Part shown: one piece after another, positions 22,677 through 33,894 of the stretch | How the letters are laid out: every line of letters starts with the position of its first letter | How positions within the stretch are numbered: the stretch's first letter is position 1 | NCBI GenBank assembly: GCA_947396885.1 | Contig: OX377204.1 | Coordinates: 20,405,706 to 20,469,705 of the forward strand | Reading direction: 5' to 3' | DNA: 64,000 nt | DNA from: Heligmosomoides polygyrus polygyrus | Lineage: Eukaryota > Nematoda > Chromadorea > Rhabditida > Heligmosomidae | Notes under the pieces: model-generated | The model's database searches: none | What the model was told of the DNA's origin: nothing | The model's input: the letters and a program-made list of their open reading frames with translations, nothing else | Program-made: the position numbers and the translations under genes

Positions 22677-23303
22677 TTTCTACCGCAGTGCCTATGACGA
22701 GCATTGGTTGCTCACATCGCTATCGTGTAATCCATCATCGTGCAGAAGACTACATTCTAGAGAGCTGGCGTTGAAAAACGGCACTTAAACGCCGATCGCA
22801 AGCTTTGACGTGGCGTTATTCGACAGACTGTCGACAAACCTTCAAGCACATCATCTCATCAAAGAGCAGTTGATTTCAGTACCTCCTTGTCCCCTAAACC
22901 ACGTCATTTTGAAGTGGTCTTATTCAAGCCACGGATGTCAGACACACGAATGAATGGTCACACGGCATCTTTGCAGACTTCTTCCGACTGCTATAAGTGC
23001 CAAGTATCTCCCGAGCTTCGCACTAATCCCACATAATCTCACCAAATCTCCAACTCCAGAACAACAACAGCAGCAGCGGCCGAAATGCTTCACTTCGGCG
23101 TGCGCTGTCACACTTTATGGTCGAAGACTAGGCCACCAGAAAATCTGGAAAAGTACAAAGATCATGCGAGAAGAGGACTACATTGCTAGATGATAATTAT
23201 AGCAGCATGTCAAACTAACATCCGGTCTCATAAAAAATTCATGGAACACATCGGCGAACCCGATAGAAAATTACTGAACCTTCTAGAGGTAGAATTTCAT
23301 TTA
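22677..23303. other. No gene recognised; short poly-Gln frame
   Basis: A CAACAACAACAGCAGCAGC tract at about 23058 sits in an 80-codon plus frame (22954-23193). No splice support and no relative recognised. Confidence 0.3.
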
Positions 23304-23500
23304 AAGATAAAGGACAAGGGTTGATGTTGATCAATCCGCATCTGGGAGTGTGCCATACATTATACTCCTACGAAATATCGTGATGGCACTTCTATTCCGT
23401 ACTTTGAAACTCCATCCACTTTACATCGAATGTGTTTTCCTTCCCTGATGCGCCTCATAAAAATTTACTGACTCCGTAGAGATGGAAGACGTGGTAATAT
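23304..23500 (-). mobile_element. Degraded SINE family A copy
   Basis: AAGATAAAGGACAAGGGTTG, then ATTATACTCCTACGAAATAT, follows the SINE 3' half in reverse. The rest is faint. Confidence 0.45.
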
Positions 23501-23587
23501 TGAGAGGGATACAAGCGTTTGAGGGAATCGCTCTAAAAATTCATATGTTCTCCTTTTTACTCATGCCCAATGGTCCCTACTAACAGT

Positions 23588-23733
23588 GGCACCGGATTCA
23601 TCAACTATTAAACCCACGAGTATAAGGGATAAATACACTCACAGTGAAGCATCTATGTCTATCCCTTATCTTATCTCTAACCTTTGTACCCCGCACTCCG
23701 TTGTTGAGTTTAATTGTTCATGAATCCGGCCCC
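23588..23733. mobile_element. Palindromic MITE, GGATTCATCAAC ends
   Basis: CCGGATTCATCAACTATTAA with ACGAGTATAAGGG on the left, inverse ending TGAATCCGGCCCC on the right; same family as 58621-58782. About 145 bp, non-coding. Confidence 0.65.
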
Positions 23734-24268
23734 TGATGTTAGCCAGAGCAGCCCTTTTCAATTTGGATTAGTTGCATATTTGATACGCAGGAGAATTTTG
23801 CTCCCGACCGTTGTATTGACATTGTTTTTTCTCCATTTTGTTTTTGAGGCATGGCCTGATTCCGAATCTCGTTCTTTCTTCATATTGTTAGCACGTCCTC
23901 TTGGATCTATAAATAAATAAATAAGTAAATTCACGATAATACGCGGCTCCCTCGATTAAGCTATACTCGGCCTGATATTCTCGTGAAGGGCTAATTTTGG
24001 GTCTGTCTTAGTCGGGAGGTCACACGGTGATCATCTCCTGTCTTGAATCCGCTCGAGCACTCTTTATGCTGTGCCAAGGTATAACATATTTGGATGAAGG
24101 TGTGGTGTGCCGTGTTTCAGACCGTATCGCAGCGGCCACGATACGGCTGCCCCTCCCAACTAGGAGAGACCCCTAAATTCTTTTGGTCGAAATACGGAAG
24201 TCGCATAGACACATGACTTGGACCACGAAGAATATCTATCACACTAACCTGTCCTTGAAGTTCCATAA
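23734..24268. other. LINE-like tail and unassigned sequence
   Basis: ATCTATAAATAAATAAATAA at 23907-23928 is an RTE-type LINE tail on the plus strand; the 68-codon frame before it has no RT motif. Nothing else is supported. Confidence 0.35.
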
Positions 24269-24525
24269 TGGATAAAGGTTGGCGATAGCCAACCCCTTTG
24301 GGGGATGCGCCATGCATTCTACTTCTACGGGATAACGTTGAAACGCTCTGAACGTATTTAGTCAATACAGAGACTTCCATAGGCCAGCCGATGTAGAAGT
24401 CAGTGGCTTATCCTCACAAATATGGCATCGGGGAATGGAAAGCTCGGTTGATCTTGAAGGAACATTCGAACCAAAAATCGTGACTCACACGATACCCGGC
24501 GTCTCACTCGACTGCCTCTCGAGTT
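24269..24525 (-). mobile_element. SINE family A, diverged
   Basis: GGATAAAGGTTGGCGATAGC, GCATTCTACTTCTACGGGAT and GGCCAGCCGATG in order; the head is weak. Confidence 0.65.
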
Positions 24526-25409
24526 AGGATGGATAAGATGGATTCGATATAATGTGAAACTAGAATACAGGTAGGATTCTCTGATAAGTATATACATAAT
24601 CTCAGCATCATGCTGAAAGGTGAACTGAGACAGTAAAGTTGGAGATCCATATCGTCTCACTTTTGGATTGAGCAGAGGTTTCCAGAGGGGCCTTAAAAGT
24701 TTCAATGATTCCGAGAGTTAGAAAGGCTTCGCGTACACGAATTCATCGAAAATTAGGCGAATCGGCGACGGAGTGCCTCTCGCTGGTGGGCACTAGAGTT
24801 CTGCGGAATATTGAAAAAAAAATTCGCCATGACGGCAGCCATCGAATCATCTGATTTTTCTCTAAACCTTAGCCTATAGTACGACGCAATTCGAGTCCAC
24901 GAGCGTGGAGGATGCATTGGATTGTTCTTCACGCAACAGGGACGAATCGAAACGTTTCTGACGCACGTTCGAGCAACTCAACCGCCAATGAAATGACCGA
25001 TGGCACAGGTGATTCTTACAGTGTATCTGGTCGGAGAGGATTTAAACGTTGCGCCTTCCCAGAAAGCCTTCCGAATACGGCAAGGAAAGCAGCAGCGGAA
25101 CGCCACCAAGCCAGAAGTGGGATTGTGCGTGGGAGGGTGTTGATGTTGGAGAGCGTGGCGTTTTATATCGAAGCGTAGAGCCAATGAAAACCGGCTAAAA
25201 ATAAACTGAGCCCCTTCTACTCAACGGTAGATTCTGACGTGGAAGATGTCCGTGCGACAGCCTTGAAATTGCTTGTTTATCCATCCAGTCGTTCCGAGCC
25301 GAAGACGGGTACGCGAGAGCTGGCTGGCTGACTGATCGAGGAAGTCTCGTGGGCAACGGGTATGTCGTATGTCGAGTGATCAAAAAAACAGAAGTGATTT
25401 AGTGACGGG
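24526..25409. other. Upstream region of the 25410 exons; no gene assigned
   Basis: 24912-25178 is an 88-codon plus frame without recognised motifs. The GC content rises from about 24900 onward, compatible with promoter or 5' exon sequence of the gene starting at 25410. Confidence 0.3.
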
Positions 25410-25718
25410 ATGAAAAGCGCAGCAGCGGCGGCTGGAGCACGTGGTGAGCGTGAAGAACAGCTGCAGCAGTGAGGCCGAGTTGCGTAGAAGAGTAGTACTG
25501 AGTCACGCGAATAGCACAGCTTTTCAGTGACGTGTGGTGATTCCCGTCACGATTTGCATTCTAGCCCTCGAGAGACGATGTTGAATGCATGGCGCCAGCC
25601 GAATAACATGCATCAGACTTTGTTTCCTGAAAACAGAGAGGCGAAAACGCTACGGCAAAGGTTTGTGAACCACGTTCGAGCGGCACCGCTCTGCACTGTG
25701 TCTAACGTTGCCGTGCCG
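25410..25718 (+). CDS. Possible 5' two exons of an unknown protein gene
   Basis: Exon 1, 25410-25443, reads MKSAAAAAGAR plus one base and ends at GTG|GTGAGC. Exon 2, 25528-25718, follows a strong acceptor AGCTTTTCAG, is open for 63 codons (TCGDSRHDLHSSPRETMLNA and on, including LRQRFVNHVRAAPLCTV) and ends at CCG|GTAAAG in phase 0. The 84-bp intron and the phase match (1 base plus 2) support one transcript. A GATTTAG four to six bases before the ATG region could take a spliced leader. Downstream exons are not identified; a basic stretch after ATGTAG at 27883 is in the right phase but unproven. Function unknown. Confidence 0.4.
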
Positions 25719-25756
25719 GTAAAGTGCCTTGGACACAGTTAAATGCCAACGTCAAT

Positions 25757-25865
25757 GGTCCCTTCGTAGGATACGCCACGCATTCCACTTCTACAGGATA
25801 TCGTGGAGCAATCTGTGTGAATATTTTGCCTATACAGTGACCTATGGTGGTCAGACATTAGACCA
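25757..25865 (-). mobile_element. SINE family A 3' fragment
   Basis: GATACGCCACGCATTCCACT, GGATATCGTGGAG and CTATACAGTGACCTATGGTG match the distal SINE. It would lie in an intron of the gene starting at 25410. Confidence 0.6.
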
Positions 25866-26069
25866 CAAGCATCCTATCAAGTTATCGGCATCGTCGAAAA
25901 TAGGAGCCTCACCTCTAAGTCTTATATAGAGCAGTATAGTGAACACAGAGTGCTCCCGGAGGATTATCAACAAGAAATTGTAGTACAGCATAGAGGCATC
26001 TCCGAGGGTTTATATACCCCTGCAACAAAAGCCAAGCTATGGCAGGAAGAGATAAGTGGATAAAACGAG

Positions 26070-26075
26070 CGATGT

Positions 26076-26118
<43 letters not shown>

Positions 26119-26220
26119 TTCAACCATGAGCATATGGCAACATGAACAATCATAAATACAACATGGTTAGAAACAACGAATAGATAAATTGCAAACAAAT
26201 CGGATGAGCGAGGACTGTAA
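26070..26220 (-). mobile_element. LINE 3' end with long TTTA repeat tail
   Basis: A run of TTTA units (about 26070-26122) is followed by CAACCATGAGCATATGGC. Read on the minus strand this is a LINE terminus ending in AATAAATAAATAAA. Only the non-coding 3' end remains. Confidence 0.5.
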
Positions 26221-26239
26221 TTAATGCATAACTAAATAT

Positions 26240-27130
26240 TAGGTTGTCCCATAAGTCCTTGCAGTTTTTTTTCAACGATTCACTTCAGATTTCGCCGGCG
26301 GTCTTTTGCATAACGCTATACAGCCTTCGAAATGGAATGATTTGCTCTATCACAACACATATTGCATTTATTTCTTCGTCCTGAAATTTGTCAATTTTTA
26401 GGTCGTTAAGGTTGAATGTGAAAAAGTGAAAAAGTGCCCAGCTGCGCAATTGTTCTCCCCGCCTAGGTTTATAATTTTTGCGCACTTTTTATAGCATTTG
26501 GAAGACAATGTCCTCTACTACAAGAATATGTGTTGGTCCTATTTTCTCACTTGTCCTTTATTGATTTTTAGGCCATCAAATTGGGACGTCCGAAGGAGAA
26601 TATATTTCTGACAGCTCCTGCTCCGTGGTAGGAATTTTTTGGTAGGTGCTATATGTCAGTCGAAAGGAAATGTCCTACTCTATGAGAACTTGTGTCGCGT
26701 TTACTGGCTCATGTTGATTTCTGTCGAACATCAACAAAATTTGAAAAAGATAGAAATCATCTATACCAACAACTCCTTCGCCTTGTTCAGCTGTTGATAT
26801 TCGACAGAAATCAGCATGAGCCAATAAACGCGACACAAATTCTTATTGAGCAAGACATCCTCTATCGAACGACATATAACACCAAGCAAAAAAGTCCACC
26901 TCAGAGCAGGAGCTGTCGGTAAAAATTCGGACGGAAAAGTGGGACGTCCCAATTTGATGATCTGAAAATCAATAAAGGACAAATGAGCAAATAGGACCAG
27001 TTCTTGTAGTACAGAACATTGTTTTCCAAATGCTATAAAAAGCTGCGCAAAAATTCCAAACCTAAGCGGAGAGAAGCAACTGCGCAGATGTAGCAGGCTT
27101 ACCATTAAGTCATACAGAACCACCTGTGGT
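26240..27130. mobile_element. Mariner-related inverted-repeat element
   Basis: TTAGGTTGTCCCATAAGTCC at about 26240 is a typical mariner end. Inside, 26435-26745 and 26790-27085 are inverted copies (CATCAAATTGGGACGTCC, GGACGTCCCAATTTGATGAT; GTGTCGCGTTTACTGGCTCA, TGAGCCAATAAACGCGACAC). Related peptide frames occur on both arms (ICVVIEQIIPFRRLYSVMQK minus; TQILIEQDILYRTTYNTKQK plus), so the arms derive from one mariner-like coding piece in opposite orientations. No right-hand mariner end found. Confidence 0.6.
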
Positions 27131-27879
27131 GCGCTATGGGGACGTGACTGAATAATTATTTTTTAGTTGTTAACAATTTTAATTGTTAATAACTGTTTGA
27201 ACTCTGTGTGGTTGTTTACTTAAAAAATAAATAAATAAATAAAATTGTATGAGGATATTTAGAAGCTTTTCAATGAATGTACTTAGTCAATGGTTTTTCC
27301 TATCAAATAAGTCTGGCACGAATGCGTTGGTCAACCAAGGGATAGAAGGCTTACCCTTCCCTCATTTGACCCTTTATCTGTTTCGATCACAGTTTGACGT
27401 AGTGAGGCTATGATAAATATAAATATTAAATAAATATATATATAAATATTATAAATAAATATAAATAAAAATGAACCCTTCGCTAGGTCTAAGGTTCGTG
27501 AAAATTCTCGACTTACTGAAGATTTTCCGCGAGTTTGTTGTAGCATTCTGTATTTTTCTCAATAGTGTTATGTCCTGTATGGGGCTTGGAGGTGAAATTC
27601 GATATAATAGCCTACTAGTTACGATGATTCCCTACTAGAAAGTTATTTGTTAAGTGGCGATTTCGGTCAAGAACTGACCACAGGCGGCAATTATAAAGTT
27701 GTATAGTATACCATGGCAATACATTCGTGAAGAACTCAAAGGCATGGCGCAATCTAGATGAACTATATGGCGTTAACGGGATTTGATTACTATAACGGAA
27801 AGACAGGAATACGTTACAGTAACGTCGACAAGACTACAAATGTCTCAGTCTCCAGTCACAGTCCAGTCACCCACAGTCT
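27131..27879. other. No gene recognised; simple repeats
   Basis: AAAAAATAAATAAATAAATA at 27219 is a LINE-like tail. A TTGTTAACAA-centred short palindrome lies at 27165-27195, and a TA-rich microsatellite at 27410-27470. Confidence 0.35.
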
Positions 27880-28140
27880 AGTCACGGGTGCGTTGCACGC
27901 GCAGAGTATGTAGGTGACGTCAAAAGGAACACGAGGGCAGGATCGCAGACAGAAGCGACGGAAAACGTGCACGACGACGATGAAAGCCCTTGAGTCACAG
28001 GTGCGGTGACTTTGGAAGAGTTCAGTGAAAGTGTTCCAATGACCTATGTGCGATATGACGTCACCAGACGGGAAAAATGTGGTATGCAGCTGCATGATCA
28101 GTGACATAGAAGAATTTTCTGGAACCGATCTCTCTGTCAC
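27880..28140. other. Coding-like island, strand uncertain
   Basis: A minus frame of 94 codons is fully open. The plus strand gives EATENVHDDDESP, a stop, then TGAVTLEEFSESVPMTYVRY in the same frame. Either could be an exon; splice signals are weak. Flanked by direct CAGTCACAGTCCAGTCAC words. Confidence 0.25.
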
Positions 28141-28295
28141 AAACAGTAATGGGCGTCTAACAAACTAACAAGGGAAGTGTCTCAGGCGTGTGTCCTTAGG
28201 GCGAAACTCAGTACCGCCTCAATCATCGAAAATCCATCCTTCTTATAGTGGGAATGTATCTTCCATTTTAGCAAAATTCTTCTATTATACCTCTC

Positions 28296-28591
28296 TGGGT
28301 GCGTGTAGCGCTCTCGGAGGAGGCGCCGGCTGTCGCGTGCACCCGATACCAGGTTCATCGTTCGGATTTCCCGCCCAGGCCAACCAAGCCTTCCATACCT
28401 CCGGGGTCTGTGAATTGGCACCAGACTTGTCTGAGAAGGATAAAGCGCTGACTTGTTCATCGGCTGGCCACCGCAAGTCATTGTATGACCAAATACGCAC
28501 TCAAATCGCCTCCACGACATCCCGTAGAAGTAGAATACGTGGCGCCTCCCAGAAAGGAAAGGATTGATTAACGCCGTCCTTTATCCTTTTT
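28296..28591 (+). mobile_element. SINE family A, full length, 8-bp TSD
   Basis: TACCTCTC flanks the copy at 28288-28295 and 28592-28599. Head GTAGCGCTCTCGGAGGAGGC, tail TCCTTTATCCTTTT. Confidence 0.88.
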
Positions 28592-28599
28592 TACCTCTC

Positions 28600-29111
28600 G
28601 AGTTGGGACACTTAACTATAGAATTACACAGTCACACAAGGTATCTCACAAACACTGATTATGCAGGAAAATTACAGAAATACTGCTTCACAGAAGTGGT
28701 GTTTATGAAGATCAGGTGTTCGATTTCTTGACCTTGCAGTATTTTTGCATTTTTTTTTCTGCATATTCGATGTTCCGTGGGAAGTGTGAGATTGAACTAT
28801 TCCATACCAAGTTTTTAGGGGTCTTAACTCATTACGTTCAATGACTTTACAAAAATGGATTTTCTACCATTTAAAGGGTGGTGATTCTCGCTGTAGCGCT
28901 TGTTTTCGCCGTTCAGACGTATGCCTGAGATACGTTTCTGGTAAGAAGAAGATGCAGGCATTTCCTTTTTTAGCACCTTCATATTGACGATGTTTATGTT
29001 GAGCTTTTCCGCAGACCTTCTCCAGTAGGTTCTTCGAGGGAAAAGTGATGTTAATTTCTGCTTAGAACAACTGGGTAAAAAAGAAATCACCATTGAAGAA
29101 AGTGTAAGGGT
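28600..29111. other. No gene recognised
   Basis: A segment near 28870-28910 (TTCTCGCTGTAGCGCTTG, TTTTCGCCGTTC) resembles 52935-52972 weakly. Otherwise empty. Confidence 0.3.
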
Positions 29112-29365
29112 TAAAGCTAAAGGGCGACGTTGCTCAATCCTTTTTTCGGATGCGCCACGTACTGTACTTCCACGGGATGTCGTGGAGGCGATTTGAGCGC
29201 ATATTTGGCCATGCAGTGACTTGCGGTGACCAACCAATGATCAGATCAGCGCTTTATTCTTTCCAGATAAATCTAGTAGCAATTCACCAACCCCGGAAGG
29301 GTGGAAGGCTTGGTTGGCCTGGGCGGGAAATCCGAACACGAACCTGGTATCGGGTGAACGCGAAT
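29112..29365 (-). mobile_element. SINE family A copy, head truncated
   Basis: GGGCGACGTTGCTCAATCC through GGAAATCCGAACACGAACC; it stops at the B box. Confidence 0.75.
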
Positions 29366-30261
29366 GCCCTCACCTCTGAACATACGAAGCACGCCGTGGA
29401 TCTGTCGTCCGGCTCACCTCGAGAAATCTCGGATCTATCCTAGTTCAGAGGGAGACATCGCTAGAAAAGCAAAACGAACAGAAACAATGTGATCTAGTCT
29501 TTGTGGTCCTGAACGACAGTGTTCTACTATAAATATTTATAAGAGGGCTACTCTTGCGGGTATTCTATCATTAAACCAAATGTGTTCAAATGGGCTCACA
29601 AAAGTATGTAGAGTAAGAATTCGCGGCAGATCCCGTAGTATTTGATCAAAGCTGGCTCCCATCCACTAAGGTAAAGCTGAGCGCCACACAAATAAAACTC
29701 GGAACACGCCAAGAGGACACTCAAAGAATCGGAAAAGTCGCTAATGGACTGAGTGCTTTCAACGTTCAACAGGCAGTGTTATCTATTAGGACAAATGAGG
29801 CCCATTATGAGGGCAGAGGTCCACGACCTCCGTCAATGGACTAAGCGGCGAACGCCCTTTAGCAGTTCGTCAATGACTTCTTGCTTATGACTTGGACACC
29901 TCGTAAAGGTCGTGAGATTGTGTGTCTATTTCAGGAAGGCCCACTAGCTGCTCCGCTATGAAAAGCCACCACTTCCCTTCATATGTTAGCGAAGGTCCAA
30001 TCTGTCCTAGCCGAGAGGGAGCAACCGTAAAGTGTCAACTGCCTTCGTCATCCCATACTACGCAACCACAAAGCCTGAATTAAAATTAGAGCATTTGTAC
30101 AGCATGCGGCAAAAATTCTTAGACTTGCCTGTGGCAGGCCATTATATAGGACAATCCACTTCACTCAACCCAAGCTTTAATGTGGTATTATTAATTCAGT
30201 CCTGCACTCTTAGATACCGACTCTTCGGGCTTACACATTTTCTTATTCAAGAGGATTGATG
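29366..30261. other. No gene recognised
   Basis: Short frames only (75 codons plus at 30032-30259). Nothing supported. Confidence 0.35.
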
Positions 30262-31262
30262 CAAAAAGCTTGCGTACTGCTGTGGAGAAACTGCACTTCG
30301 TGGGAGTGCCTGCTGCGGACATCACTAGAAGACTGGATTTTTGGAAAAGCGTGGTCTACAGCGACTTGTATTGACTAAAGGAGACATGAGCAATGGAGAA
30401 GAGACCGAGATCAGGCAGAGCAAAGACCGCTTCTACTCCAGAGATCGCCAAGAGAATTCGAGAGAAGGTTCACAGTAAATCGCGAAGGCCCATGAGAGAG
30501 CTTGCTTGTGGCGAGGAAATTTCCGAGTATTCCATCCGACGAATGGTGAAAAAGAAGCTTGAAATGTGTGCATACAAAATTAAGAAGCGCATTTTTTGAC
30601 AGTCTGAGAAGACTGCAAGGCCAAAAGATACAGAACACTCCGTAACATTTTGAGGCGGCACGTTACAGACGGATTCAGTTCACTGATGAGTCCGTCTTCA
30701 TTTCTTACCAATTCTTCAACCTTAGAAACGACAGAGTCGTTACCAAGGACATTGAAGAAGCCAATCAAAATGAAGAGTAGCACCAACATCAGGATATACG
30801 AAGTCTGTTACGGTTTTTGCAAGAATAACAACGGATGGGAATTTTCGAAATTCGTTGATTTTCGAAAAAAAAAGTGGAGTCAAAATCAACACTCGGAGCT
30901 ACCTAGAGGACATCCTGAAAAAAGAAATTCTTTCCTAAGCATCTTTTCCGTTTAAAAAATAGCGACTGGACTAGGGATTCTGCATCCGCCCATAAGGCTA
31001 AAATGATACAGAAGTGGTGCACCGACCATTTTACGGATTTCGTCTTAGCCCAGGATGCCCCCACCCGCACATACCGGACCTCAATCGGGACTACTCAATC
31101 TGGTCTATGTTGAAAAGTAAGGCGCGAGCACCTTTCCACATGGACACTGCTTCGCTTCAACAACTGAAAAAAGCAAGGAGGAAATTGATAAAGAAGCCCT
31201 GCGTGCCACCGTGGATGCATTCCCCAAGAGAGTAAGGGCGTTCATTCATGGGCATTTTGAAA
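30262..31262 (+). pseudogene. Tc1-like transposase, frameshifted
   Basis: Pieces in order: EKRPRSGRAKTASTPEIAKR and REKVHSKSRRPMRELA (HTH and basic linker, 30393-30500), YSIRRMVKKKLEMCAYKIKK, QFTDESVFISYQFFNLRNDR with the first Asp at 30685-30687, then IPDLNRDYSIWSMLKSKARA near 31070 and a family C-terminus (EALRATVDAFPKRVRAFIHG, about 31190-31250). At least three frameshifts. No clear terminal repeats. Same broad family as the fragment at 1-290. Confidence 0.75.
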
Positions 31263-31605
31263 TCTTACTGCTTTCTATATGTGTCTAGTCGACAGTTATA
31301 ATTGTTACGAATTTCATCCGATTTGCTTTGAAGCAGCTGTTTGGGCGTCCAGTTGTTTGTGTCCAGGAACTTTTGTCGCACTTATATAATGGAACAGCAG
31401 CTGATGTTGGCGTAGAAATCAAGCAAAGAATTAGAGACGCATTTCACAATATGCCCCCCCCCCGATTAGGATAGATTCGCGAAAGCTAAATGACACTTGC
31501 AAGTGACGAAATCTTTTCCTGAAGGGTTTGAGCTAATACGATGCGCGATTTACTGGAGTAGAACCAGCTTACTTTTAAGCATAGAATGCGTCAGTTATCC
31601 CGTGT

Positions 31606-31718
31606 TTGGGAGCGCTGTAGTGCAGTCGGAGAAAACGGAGGCTGTCGTGTGCATCCGATTCCAGGTTCTTGGCTCGACTTCATCGCCTATGCCACCCGTA
31701 CCTCCCCTCACTCCGGGC
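31606..31718 (+). mobile_element. SINE family A, 5' part of a split copy
   Basis: GTAGTGCAGTCGGAGAAAAC (A box) and CCAGGTTCTTGGCTCGACTT (B-box region), then cut after CTCCGGGC at 31718 by the hAT element. The 3' part resumes at 33197. Confidence 0.75.
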
Positions 31719-32003
31719 CAGGTGTGCACATTTAACGGTTAACGATTTAACGAATTTAACGAATTAACGGCATTTTTCCTTAAAATCTGGCTTAACGACT
31801 TAACGGAAATTTTTGGAAATTTAACGGAATTTTTAACGGAAGTTTTTCTCAGTGAGTTTTCCACATTCGCCCTTAATCTTCACTAATTTTGCAGGTCTAA
31901 TCCTTCCGATTAGAACTGTTCCTGAAAAAAACTATTGAAATCAGCAAGAATATTTTTATGTTTCCATGGATTTGTTTTGATTTTTTGGAAATAATGCATT
32001 TTG

Positions 32004-32308
32004 TGAGCGCGTGCAGCGCACTCGGGAGAGGTGCTTGCTGTCGCGTGTACCCGATACCATGTGCCCGGTTCGGATTTCCCGCTCAGGCCAGCCAAGCCTT
32101 CTATCCATCCGGGGTCGGAGAATCGGTAGAATTGGTATCATACTGGTATGGGAGGGAGAAAGCGCTGAATTCTTCATCCGCTGACTCCCGCAAGTCATAT
32201 GTACGGCCTAACACGCATTCAAATCCCCTCCACGATATCCCATAGAAGTGAAATGCGTGGCGCTTCCCAATAGAGATTTAGTAACGCTGTCCTTCATCCG
32301 TATCCTTT
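32004..32308 (+). mobile_element. SINE family A nested in the hAT element, 11-bp TSD
   Basis: AATGCATTTTG at 31993-32003 and 32309-32319 flanks a 305-bp copy: head GCAGCGCACTCGGGAGAGG, B box CGGTTCGGATTTCCC, tail CATCCGTATCCTTT. Younger than the hAT insertion. Confidence 0.9.
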
Positions 32309-32399
32309 AATGCATTTTGGAGCAAGAAATTTCCTCTCCGAACCCATAAGCACGTTAACAAATCCACAAAGATGCTTGTCTGATCTCCTCGTAAGATGT

Positions 32400-32510
32400 G
32401 CCTATCCTCACCTGGCGTTGCTTATCCCAGAATACTCTTGCTCGCCACCTGGAACAGTTGAGACGGAAAAGATGCTTTCGGTCGTTGGACGTATTCTAAA
32501 TGATTTTTGA
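32400..32510 (+). pseudogene. hAT transposase C-terminal dimerisation domain remnant
   Basis: The frame reads PHLALLIPEYSCSPPGTVET then EKMLSVVGRILND. This follows the hAT dimerisation pattern (LA..yL..P.TS..SEr.FS..G.i.nd) with the usual TS and FS residues degraded, then a stop. It confirms the superfamily of the surrounding element. Confidence 0.7.
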
Positions 32511-33204
32511 AAAAAGCTAATAACCAAAATTTGGGAAGCTTTTTCCTGAACGTTAACAACGTCGACGACGTGTCACACCTTGCGGCTGCGAAGGACCTTG
32601 TGATATGATGTCGTGTCACGGTCCTGACGTTGCAATGGACTGGTCTCGAGCACCAGGCGCTCGAAATTTGTGCGTTCGACAACGTGTTAACATCCCACTG
32701 ATAGGCTTTTAATTGTATTTTTATTAGTTCTTTCTGTACCTAATGGGCTGAGGCCCGCACTGAGATTGTATGTATATGCTTGTAGAGCAGGAACACAAAA
32801 CGGTTTCGCAAAGAACCAGGAAGGGGGGGGGACTCCGGGTTCTGCCTGATCGCACATTTTAAGATGCGTTGTCGGTGATCATCTTCAGTGATAATTCCTC
32901 AGCTGTTTTTATTTCAAGCCCTGTAGACAATTTGTTGTTGAAGGCTTGTTTATTTTTCTATGTTGAATTGTTTATTTTAATTGCAGTGTTGCACTACATT
33001 CCTTGAACTTGAGCTGTTGACACTTTGAAGTTGAAAACCATAAGTTTTTCCTTGATGTTTTTCACTTCAAATAATGGTTTGCAGCTAATTGTGTTTTTTA
33101 ACGAAATTTAACGATTTACCGGAAATTTAACGAAAATTTTCCGTTAAAAAATTTCGTTAAAATAATTTAACGCACAGAATTTTGTGTGCACCCCTGCTCC
33201 GGGC

Positions 33205-33400
33205 ACAGTGAGATAGTACCAAACTTTTCTGGGGAGGATAAAACTCCGACTTGACTTCTATCGGTTCGCCACCGAAAGTCATTGTATAGGCCAAATACGC
33301 ATTCAAATTGCCTCCATGATATCCACTAGAAGTAGAATGCGTGGCACCTTCCAAGAAGAATTCATTAACGCTGTTCTTTATTATCTTTATCCCTTATTAA
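33205..33400 (+). mobile_element. SINE family A, 3' part of the split copy
   Basis: Continues the 31606-31718 copy: AGTACCAAACTTTTCTGGGG, CGGTTCGCCACCGAAAGTC, ATCCACTAGAAGTAGAATGC and a TTATCTTTATCCC tail. Confidence 0.75.
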
Positions 33401-33485
33401 GTGATTAGATCTGTTCTTCCTTGAATACATACATTTTCATCCAGCGATACGTTAACCTGGCACAAGCACGCTTCTCTGGGAAACG

Positions 33486-33818
33486 ATGCAGCACGACTTC
33501 AGCTCCTTCACCAGCACAGAGTTTTGCTTGCCTTCCATCATCGTCCCGTTGCCTTTTGGTGTTGTCCCCGAAGTTCAGCTCTTAACCAAAGTAAACACTC
33601 GAGGGCGCTCTGCTCCTCCCTTGGTAACTAGCACGGCACTGAGCACTTTCAAGGAATGTTATTGTCCTCAGTATATAGCCAGCCGACTACGGCCGTTCCA
33701 GACATATGGAATGAGGGTGAACTATAAAAAACAAGGTTTACTGCCGGGACATTTGGAAATGAAGCCCGATTGGGTAGTGAGTTCTTTGATGATCAAAAGG
33801 CACATCATTAATAGATGA
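33486..33818 (+). other. 110-codon open frame, unrecognised
   Basis: Starts MQHDFSSFTSTEFCLPSIIV and ends SSLMIKRHIINR. No domain, no convincing splice or trans-splice signal; could be chance. Confidence 0.2.
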
Positions 33819-33894
33819 TGAAGGGTAAGCTAGTGCGGAAATTCAGACGGCCTTGAGGCTAATGAGTAGGCGAAGAGCAAATAAACGCTTTAAA

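Larger units (their letters stand above)
31719..33196 (+). mobile_element. hAT-superfamily element with 8-bp TSD
   Basis: Begins CAGGTGTGCACA and ends TGTGTGCACCCCTG, imperfect inverted repeats of the CAGGGGTGCACA type seen in hATs. The 8-bp target duplication CTCCGGGC is exact at 31711-31718 and 33197-33204. Subterminal regions are full of TTTAACGG-type words on both sides. The interior holds the hAT dimerisation-domain remnant at 32400-32510 and a younger SINE at 32004-32308. The 1478 bp total with SINE is far short of an autonomous hAT. Confidence 0.85.
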
